Below, in pieces: positions 1 through 5,714 of a DNA stretch of 9,352 bases (position 1 is the stretch's first letter; the number at the start of each line of letters is the position of its first letter). Source of the DNA: JBBRHH01 sp038222915 (GTDB lineage: Bacteria > Planctomycetota > Phycisphaerae > Tepidisphaerales > Tepidisphaeraceae); assembly GCA_038222915.1 (NCBI GenBank), contig JBBRHH010000215.1, positions 1-9,352 on the forward strand, in the 5' to 3' direction. The position numbers and the translations under genes are program-made. The notes beneath the pieces were generated by a model. That model did not search any database. It saw nothing but the letters and a program-made list of their open reading frames with translations, and had not been told where the DNA came from.

Positions 1-1172
1 CCGGTCCAATCGACCCGCTGCATCGCGGCCGGCATAAGCCCGCGCGATGGCCAGCCACGATTCGACCCCCCCACCAGCATCTTCCCGCGCGGCGTCAGAA
101 TGCCGCCGATCAATCCCGTCGCAAAGCCCTGTCGAAATGGGAAACACGCCCCCTGATAAACGCCGTTCACCTTCTCCAGATAAACCCGCATCACCGTGCT
201 AAGCGTGTAATCCGCGACAAAGAACTGCCCGCCGAACGGCCCGAACTTCCCGCCTGATTCATCGAGCATGACCGCCGACGCACTCTGTCCCATTTTCTTG
301 TACGGAAAGATGACCGCTGTCGGGACCAGCTGCGGAATCCGCTTCACATCCAGATAGACCCGCCCCGAGTCGCCACCGGTCGGCTCGGCCGGGCGCGGCC
401 CCATCTTCGGCGCGTTCTCGTACCACTTCAGGCTGGCCGGATGTCCCATGAACCCACCCGGCTTCAGATGCTTCAATCCACAAGCGCCATTCCATGTCCC
501 CTGATTATCCGTGCAAAACGCATCGCCCGCCGAATTAAACGCAATGCCTCCGGGACTGCGCAATCCGCTGCACATCGGCTCAAATCGCCCATCGGGAAAA
601 TGCCGCAAGACCCACCCGCGGAATAGATGATCGGAGGTGTAGCTGCCGGTCAGACAATGCACCGTCCATACCGCCCCGTCACGATCAAAGTTCGATCCAA
701 ACGTATACTCATGCTCCCCGCTGAATCCCCAGGCCGCGCTGACCGTCTCGTAGCGGTCTACCTTGCCGTCGCCATCCAGGTCGCGCAGCTTCGTGAGTTC
801 CCCCTGCTGCGTTGCATAGATCGCCCCATCACGCCAAGCCAGCCCCAGCACCTCGCTCATGTCGGCCGCAAAAAGCTTGAACTCCGCCGCCGGCGGATCG
901 GCTTCCGCGTTTCGAACGAGAAACACATCACCGCGCCGCGTCCCCACCGCCAGCCGACCATCCGGCAGCGCCAGAAAACTCCCGGCCTCCACAATCGCCG
1001 TCGAAGGCAGCGGTACATTGACGATCTTGTAATAATCCTTCTCCCGATCATTGGCCTCCACCGCCGCCACCTCATCCGTGCTCAGATTCTGCTTGGGCTT
1101 CTCCTTCTTCGGCGCGGCAGCGCAGCAAAACAGGAGAGCAACAAGAACCAGCGCGTTGCAATTACCACGCAT
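1..1172 (-). CDS. Secreted sorbosone/glucose dehydrogenase-like beta-propeller protein (C-terminus cut by window edge)
   Basis: Reading the minus strand from the ATG at 1172 gives 390 uninterrupted codons to the window edge, so the C-terminus is missing. Residues 1-20 form a signal peptide (hydrophobic LVLVALLF, then CCAAA before KKEK), so the protein is exported. The mature part reads as a six-bladed propeller of the soluble glucose/sorbosone dehydrogenase-like type that is common in planctomycetes and verrucomicrobia. Supporting motifs are VEAGSFLALPDGRLAVGTRRGDV at about 61-83, an Asp-rich loop DLDGDGKVD at 131-139 resembling a calcium site, FCTDNQGTWN at 219-228, and LKPGGFMGHP at 236-245. 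Catalytic activity and cofactor (PQQ or none) cannot be shown; many relatives are uncharacterised. The start overlaps the last 11 bases of the cytochrome gene, and GAGGTGGAG lies just upstream, so translation is probably coupled. It is the third gene of the operon and is a likely partner of the cytochrome. Confidence 0.87.
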   Translation of the reverse strand, partial: MRGNCNALVLVALLFCCAAAPKKEKPKQNLSTDEVAAVEANDREKDYYKIVNVPLPSTAIVEAGSFLALPDGRLAVGTRRGDVFLVRNAEADPPAAEFKLFAADMSEVLGLAWRDGAIYATQQGELTKLRDLDGDGKVDRYETVSAAWGFSGEHEYTFGSNFDRDGAVWTVHCLTGSYTSDHLFRGWVLRHFPDGRFEPMCSGLRSPGGIAFNSAGDAFCTDNQGTWNGACGLKHLKPGGFMGHPASLKWYENAPKMGPRPAEPTGGDSGRVYLDVKRIPQLVPTAVIFPYKKMGQSASAVMLDESGGKFGPFGGQFFVADYTLSTVMRVYLEKVNGVYQGACFPFRQGFATGLIGGILTPRGKMLVGGSNRGWPSRGLMPAAMQRVDWT

Positions 1173-3822
1173 ACTCCACCTCGATCCGCCCGCCATTGCC
1201 ATCGAACGAAACCGGCAGGATCAATTCCTGCACATCGCCACTCGTCCGCAAAATGGCCTTCTCCCCTTGTGCAACACGCAATGTAATCACGTCGTTGAAT
1301 CGCCAGGCATTCTTGCCCGACGCCACGATCTTTCCCGCGCCAATTCGAAAGTACAAAACGCCCGCCGGCGCACCCTTCAGCGCAATCGTCCGCTTTATCG
1401 TCGCCTTCCCCGCCTCCCCGCTGCCACTCATAAAGTCTTCGACTTCAACATCGCCAACCGAATACAGCAGCGTCGGCCGCTTTAACCCATCTAGTTGATA
1501 TCCCTTGAATCTCAATCCACCCTCTCGGCCAGCCACCTTCGGCCAAGCTGACTTCTCATCCGAAAGTACCGCCAGCTCCGGCCCATGCGGGAACACCGCC
1601 ACATCCTTCCCCAGCGGACGAATGCTCCCCATCCCCTGAATGGTCCAGTGCGGCCCGGCGTTCAAAAACCGTCCCTGCCACAAGAGCGACAGCCGCACCT
1701 CTTCGGCATCAAACGCCGCATTCACCAGTTCCGGATATCCCACCGCGACCGCGCGAAACCCCGCCTCCCACAACTTGCCCCGATACACAATTGCCTCACC
1801 GCCGGCCAATAGCTCCACATTCTGCCGTCCCACACCCTCAGGAAATTTCGCGCGCGAACCATCGGCCAGGTAAGTCCAGATCGCCGCGAGTTGCCGAGTC
1901 ACGTCGCCCTCCAGGACTGTTGGCAGCAAACTCGTCCCCTCCGGCCAAAACTCCGGCATCCGCGTCCCCGGATGAAACTTAGCCGGCTCGCGGAGAAATC
2001 GTCGAAACCAGTCTTCATTCAGTCGCGCGGGCGCAGTAGCGAGATCAATCACCTGAAGTGTCTGCGCCGGCTGATCGTTAAACCGATGACAGACGATGCA
2101 CGAAAGCCCATCCGTCCCAACCATCTTCCGCCCCGCATCCCGCTGCGCGTTCGCCTCATCTGCGACCACAACAAGCTTTTCTGCCTTCCGATCAAGCGCC
2201 ACGAACAATTCGGGAAGATGCCCCACATTCTCTTTGCCGAATTGCGGCATCCGCGTGTCGTAATAAGGCCGAACACTCCCGCCCTTTACCAACACCGTCT
2301 CCAACCACGCCGGTAGCAACTTGTCCCCCACGCCATCCAGCTTCGGCGGGATCCGCCCCTCATCGCCAAGATCGTCGGATGTCGACGTAAAGAACCTGTC
2401 ACGATCCTCTGTCACCCCACCGGCTCCATCGCGCGCATGACAAGAAAAACACTTAAAACTCGCCATCGCGTCGGCCACGCGTTCCCGCGCCGTAGGCGCA
2501 CCCAGCTCCGCCCCGTTCAGCGCCTTGATCGCCACACGAAGCGCATTCCGTCGGCCAGCATCCAAATGAAAATCCGGCACAGCGGCAGGAACCACATCCG
2601 CAAGACATCCACGCAAACCGTCCAGCGCCGACAACGCAGGCAACGCCTTTCCAGCGGCCTTCCCATCATGACACGCCGCACAATTCAACTTCTCATAAAT
2701 CACCCGCCCCGCGTCGGCCTTCTTCGCGTCCACCACAAACTCCGCTGGCGCCTGCACCGCCTCGCGCTCAATCTGAAGCCGCGCTTCTGGCAACGCCGCG
2801 CGCTCCACCCCCGGCCCTTCCCAATCCAATTTCATCATCGCCGGCTTAGGACCCCGATGAACATAGTCCACTTTCACCGCATGCAACCCCGCCTCAAGGT
2901 GAAGTGAAACCTTCTCATCCACCCGCTCGCTCTCCCAACTCTCTTTCCCCGCAAGCCACTTCCCATCAATCGCCAGCCGGCTCGCCCCACTCGCAGAAAA
3001 ATAAAACGTGTAGTCCCCGCCCTGCTCCACCCGCAACCAGCTCGAAAACCGCAGCGCATTGGCCCGTTCCCAAACTTTTGGATCCACCAGGAATGCCGCC
3101 ACCGGCCCAGTCCGAGCCAGCTCCGCCCCCTCAACATCCTCCAACGATCGAATCTTCCCGCGATACGCGGCCAGTTCCACCGCCGCCGGCACGCGTGTCT
3201 CACGAAGCAGGTAATGTGCAATGTCGCTCGCTTCCCCATCGGTAAGTCGCATTGCCGGCATCCGTCCCGAAGGCCGCGACGCAAGCGGATCGAGCAGAAA
3301 ACGGCGCAGCCCATCAAACGGCCACTTCTCGGCCATCTTCGGCAACGGCGCCGAAGCGATCTTCGGAGATCCCTCCTTCTGTGGCGCATGGCACGCGACA
3401 CACCCCAGGCGATGATACAAACCTTCCCCGCGCGCAACCGCCGCCCGATCCGGCAACACCCGCTTAAACGTCGCCGGTTTCTGCGAAACCAGATAATGCG
3501 TCAACGCCTCCGCCGCGGTGGCCTTCTCCGCGGCGTTCATCCCCCCAAGCACATCCGGCATCGTCGTGCCGGGCATCGTTTGAGAAGGTGAAGCCAGATA
3601 TCGAGCGATCCACGCCGGACTCGCCCGCCCTCCAACATCCGTCAGCCGTGGCCCAACTTTCGCCAACACCCACGTCGCTTGCGCATCTGACGCCACATGG
3701 CAGGCAATGCAATTCAACTGCCCCATCAGCACCCTCCCCTCGGTCGCACCTTGCTCGGCCCCCCGACACGTCGCCGTGCCCATCAACAGGAGTATTGCAA
3801 CAAACACAGGGCGCATAATCAC
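1162..3822 (-). CDS. Secreted pentahaem c-type cytochrome with embedded PA14-like domain
   Basis: The 886-residue product is an exported electron-transfer protein. Residues 1-22 are a signal peptide (hydrophobic FVAILLLMGTA, likely cleaved near CRGA). Five CXXCH haem motifs are visible: C38-H42, C141-H145, C381-H385, C458-H462 and C575-H579. Candidate distal Met ligands followed by Pro are M88, M188, M525 and M622; the third haem segment has no such Met. Between haems 2 and 3, residues about 215-345 (SSWLRVEQGGDYTFYFSASG, RLAIDGKWL, LEAGLHAVKVDY, MKLDWEGPG) look like a PA14 domain, a fold often linked to carbohydrate binding. The C-terminal 220 residues (AVGYPELVNAAFDAEEVRL, LLWQGRFLNAG, RPTLLYSVGDVEVEDF) match a beta domain I recall from planctomycete/verrucomicrobial cytochromes. 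The GTG at 3822 is chosen because GAGGTG lies 9 bases upstream; the in-frame ATG at 3816 is an alternative. It is the second gene of the operon, and it probably passes electrons from the propeller or another periplasmic oxidase. Confidence 0.92.
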   Translation of the reverse strand: MIMRPVFVAILLLMGTATCRGAEQGATEGRVLMGQLNCIACHVASDAQATWVLAKVGPRLTDVGGRASPAWIARYLASPSQTMPGTTMPDVLGGMNAAEKATAAEALTHYLVSQKPATFKRVLPDRAAVARGEGLYHRLGCVACHAPQKEGSPKIASAPLPKMAEKWPFDGLRRFLLDPLASRPSGRMPAMRLTDGEASDIAHYLLRETRVPAAVELAAYRGKIRSLEDVEGAELARTGPVAAFLVDPKVWERANALRFSSWLRVEQGGDYTFYFSASGASRLAIDGKWLAGKESWESERVDEKVSLHLEAGLHAVKVDYVHRGPKPAMMKLDWEGPGVERAALPEARLQIEREAVQAPAEFVVDAKKADAGRVIYEKLNCAACHDGKAAGKALPALSALDGLRGCLADVVPAAVPDFHLDAGRRNALRVAIKALNGAELGAPTARERVADAMASFKCFSCHARDGAGGVTEDRDRFFTSTSDDLGDEGRIPPKLDGVGDKLLPAWLETVLVKGGSVRPYYDTRMPQFGKENVGHLPELFVALDRKAEKLVVVADEANAQRDAGRKMVGTDGLSCIVCHRFNDQPAQTLQVIDLATAPARLNEDWFRRFLREPAKFHPGTRMPEFWPEGTSLLPTVLEGDVTRQLAAIWTYLADGSRAKFPEGVGRQNVELLAGGEAIVYRGKLWEAGFRAVAVGYPELVNAAFDAEEVRLSLLWQGRFLNAGPHWTIQGMGSIRPLGKDVAVFPHGPELAVLSDEKSAWPKVAGREGGLRFKGYQLDGLKRPTLLYSVGDVEVEDFMSGSGEAGKATIKRTIALKGAPAGVLYFRIGAGKIVASGKNAWRFNDVITLRVAQGEKAILRTSGDVQELILPVSFDGNGGRIEVEYAW
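1174..1182 (-). promoter_or_regulatory. Ribosome binding site of the propeller gene, inside the cytochrome gene
   Basis: On the minus strand GAGGTGGAG precedes the ATG at 1172, with GAGG ending six bases before it. This supports the chosen start although it lies inside the end of the upstream gene, and it suggests translational coupling. Confidence 0.6.
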
Positions 3823-3825
3823 AAT

Positions 3826-4929
3826 TCAAAACACCTCGACAACCCGCTTCCCAATCACATCCAGCTTCGGCTCAATCCCAAGTCCCGGCCCACTGCTCGC
3901 GGCCATATATCCGTCCACCCGCTGCGGCGCACCTTCGGCCGTCTTCACCGTCACATAGCTGTTAAAATCCGTCGCGGTGAATCGAAACTCCTCCGGCGTG
4001 CTGTGTGCCAGATGCGCAATCGCCGCCGTCGTAATATCCCCGCCCCAGCTATCTTCCAGCGTCATCGCGATTCCCATGTTCACGCAAAGATCCCGAGCCT
4101 GTTTGATTTTGGTCAGCCCGCCCAATTTCGAAATCTTTAAGTTCACCACATCCATCGCCAGGTCGGCCTTCGCCCGAAGCAGCATGTCGAGACAATCGAT
4201 ATTCTCATCCAATACAAACGGATGATCACAATGCCGCCGCACGGACAAGCATTCTTCATAACTCAGACAAGGCTGCTCAATATAAACATCCACATCCCGA
4301 ACCCCGCGCACCACCCGCATCGCCTCGTGCTGCGTCCACCCCGTATTCGCATCCGCCACCAGCCGATCCCCCGGCCGCAGCATCGCCCGAACCGCCCGAA
4401 TGCGCTCGATATCCGTATCCGCGTCCCCGCCCACCTTCAATTGAAACCGCGTATACCCCTCCGCCCGATAGCCCGTCACCTTCGCCGCCATCGCATCCGG
4501 CGACTCCTGTGAAATCGCCCGATACAACCGCACCCGCTCTCCAAACCGCCCGCCCATCAGCGTGCAGACAGGCAAACCCGTCGCTTTGCCAAGAATATCC
4601 CAGCAGGCGATGTCGATCCCGCTCTTCACATACGGATGGCCCTTGAGCGCCGCGTCCATCCGATGATTCAGTTTGGAAAGTTCGCGCGGATCCAGCCCAA
4701 TCAAGTGCGGCCCAAGTTCCCGCAACCCCGCCCGAACTCCCTCTGCATACGCCGGAAGGTAAAATGGCCCCAGCGGACAAACCTCCCCATATCCAACGAG
4801 GCCGGCATCCGTCTCCACCCCAACGATCGTGCTGTCGAACACAGTGACCGATTTCCCGCCCGACCATTTATAACTGCCCTCGCGCAACGGCAGTTCCACA
4901 CGATGGGCAAATATCCGGGTAATTCTCAT
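3826..4929 (-). CDS. Enolase-superfamily enzyme, MLE-like subgroup; proline-derivative epimerase/dehydratase type
   Basis: The complete 367-residue protein lacks a signal peptide and should act in the cytoplasm on a carboxylate substrate by abstracting its alpha proton with Mg2+. The N-terminal capping domain (about 1-125) includes DSTIVGVETDAGLVGYGE and GHPYVKSGIDIACWDILGKA. The barrel carries K165 (FQLKVGG), metal ligands D193 (VADANTGW), E218 (YIEQPC) and D241/E242 (VLDENID), and K265 (NLKISKLGG). The K165/K265 pair on opposite faces is typical of the muconate-lactonising/epimerase subgroup, not the His-Asp dyad of acid-sugar dehydratases. The overall pattern, with LEDSWGGDI at 291-299 and a SGPGLGIEP end, resembles hydroxyproline-betaine 2-epimerase and cis-3-hydroxy-L-proline dehydratase. 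Which reaction it performs is not decidable here; dipeptide epimerase is less likely because no DxD motif is seen near the end of the barrel. It is the first gene of the operon, divergent from the PAS-AraC regulator. No clear Shine-Dalgarno precedes the ATG at 4929; the family-typical MRITRIFAHRVELPL start supports it. Confidence 0.9.
   Translation of the reverse strand: MRITRIFAHRVELPLREGSYKWSGGKSVTVFDSTIVGVETDAGLVGYGEVCPLGPFYLPAYAEGVRAGLRELGPHLIGLDPRELSKLNHRMDAALKGHPYVKSGIDIACWDILGKATGLPVCTLMGGRFGERVRLYRAISQESPDAMAAKVTGYRAEGYTRFQLKVGGDADTDIERIRAVRAMLRPGDRLVADANTGWTQHEAMRVVRGVRDVDVYIEQPCLSYEECLSVRRHCDHPFVLDENIDCLDMLLRAKADLAMDVVNLKISKLGGLTKIKQARDLCVNMGIAMTLEDSWGGDITTAAIAHLAHSTPEEFRFTATDFNSYVTVKTAEGAPQRVDGYMAASSGPGLGIEPKLDVIGKRVVEVF
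3832..3837 (-). promoter_or_regulatory. Ribosome binding site of the cytochrome gene
   Basis: GAGGTG on the minus strand overlaps the last codons of the enolase-like gene. It is 9 bases from the GTG at 3822 and 15 bases from the ATG at 3816. The spacing favours the GTG start. Confidence 0.45.
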
Positions 4930-4989
4930 GGCAGCCCAAAGCGTACTTCTCGTGCGCGTGGGCGTCTTGGTATAGAATCCTCCTCAATT
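4930..4989. promoter_or_regulatory. Divergent spacer between the enolase-led operon and the PAS-AraC regulator
   Basis: This short spacer must hold the promoters of both divergent units. On the plus strand TATAGAAT (4971-4978) is a possible -10 element for the regulator, but no good -35 is seen at the expected distance. On the minus strand no convincing -35/-10 pair was found. The regulator's product is the natural candidate to bind here. Confidence 0.4.
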
Positions 4990-5005
4990 GTGAAAATGCG
5001 CACAA
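4988..5005. promoter_or_regulatory. Inverted repeat TTGTG-N8-CACAA over the regulator start
   Basis: TTGTG at 4988-4992 and CACAA at 5001-5005 are exact reverse complements separated by eight bases, and the repeat covers both candidate start codons of the regulator. It could be an operator for autoregulation or control of the divergent operon. Five-base arms can occur by chance, and AraC-family sites are more often direct repeats, so this is tentative. Confidence 0.25.
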
Positions 5006-5709
5006 CGCCCCCGCTTCTGGATCTCTCCGTTCTGGAGAACCTCTTCGACCAGGTTCCCGAAGTCGCCTTCTTCGTCAAAGACACCGTCGGCCGATACACC
5101 GCTGTAAACGCCTCACTCGTCGCCCGTCACGGCCTGCGCGAAAAGTCGCAAGTCATCGGCAAGCGACCAAAAGACATCTGCCCCGGCGATTTCGGCGGCA
5201 TCCCCTCTCAACAGGACGCCGCCGTACTGCGCACAGGCCGGCCCATGCTCGATCACCTCGAATTGCATTGGTATGCGCCCCACAAACCTGGCTGGTGCCT
5301 CACCACCAAACTCCCCATCCGCAACGCCGCCGGAACAATCGTCGGCCTCATCGGCATCTCGCGCGATGTCCGCGCCCCAATCGAAACGCGCGAGATCCCG
5401 GTAAAAGTCGCCGAAGCCCTCAACCATTTCGAAACCCATCTTGCCGACGTCATCACCCCCACCGGCCTCGCCCGCCGGGCCGGCCTCGCCCCCCACCGCT
5501 TCGCGCGAATGATGAAGCGATTCTTCGGCCTCACGCCCAGCCAGTTCATCGCCAAGGCACGCATCACCGCCGCCTCACGCCTACTGCGCGATACCGACGA
5601 ATCCGTCGCCTCCATCGCCCTCGCCTGCGGCTTCTACGACCACAGCGCGTTCACCCGCGCCTTTCGCAAGGTCACGGGTACCACGCCATCTCAACTGCGC
5701 TCAGATTGA
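4990..5709 (+). CDS. PAS-domain AraC-family transcriptional regulator
   Basis: The product is a cytoplasmic DNA-binding regulator of 237 residues from the ATG at 4996, or 239 from the in-frame GTG at 4990. Numbering here is from the ATG. Residues about 12-125 form a PAS fold (LENLFDQVPEVAFFVKDT, GRYTAVNASLVARHG, then LPIRNAAGTIVGLIGISRD), which would bind a small ligand or cofactor. Residues about 138-237 are an AraC-type double helix-turn-helix; the second helix-turn-helix is very clear in SIALACGFYDHSAFTRAF and is followed by TGTTPSQLR. The linker is short, and no response-regulator receiver or membrane segment is present. An upstream extension in the same frame to 4636 was rejected because it lies antisense to the enolase-like gene and is Arg/Pro-rich. 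The divergent position beside the enolase-led operon suggests it controls that operon. No clear ribosome binding site is seen, and any transcript from TATAGAAT would have a very short leader. The stop lies 5 bases from the stop of the convergent glycosidase-like gene. Confidence 0.9.
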   Translation: MKMRTTPPLLDLSVLENLFDQVPEVAFFVKDTVGRYTAVNASLVARHGLREKSQVIGKRPKDICPGDFGGIPSQQDAAVLRTGRPMLDHLELHWYAPHKPGWCLTTKLPIRNAAGTIVGLIGISRDVRAPIETREIPVKVAEALNHFETHLADVITPTGLARRAGLAPHRFARMMKRFFGLTPSQFIAKARITAASRLLRDTDESVASIALACGFYDHSAFTRAFRKVTGTTPSQLRSD

Positions 5710-5714
5710 ACCGG

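Noticed and set aside
1113..1172. Lipoprotein signal in the propeller protein (LFCC)
   Set aside because: The residues before Cys do not fit a normal lipobox (no small residue at -1), so an ordinary Sec cleavage after CCAAA is more likely.
627..1286. Plus-strand open frame of 219 codons
   Set aside because: It is antisense to the propeller gene, which has a signal peptide, ribosome binding site and propeller motifs in the opposite strand.
4636..4989. N-terminal extension of the PAS-AraC regulator
   Set aside because: It would run antisense through the start of the enolase-like gene and is Arg/Pro-rich. PAS homology begins only after the starts at 4990/4996.
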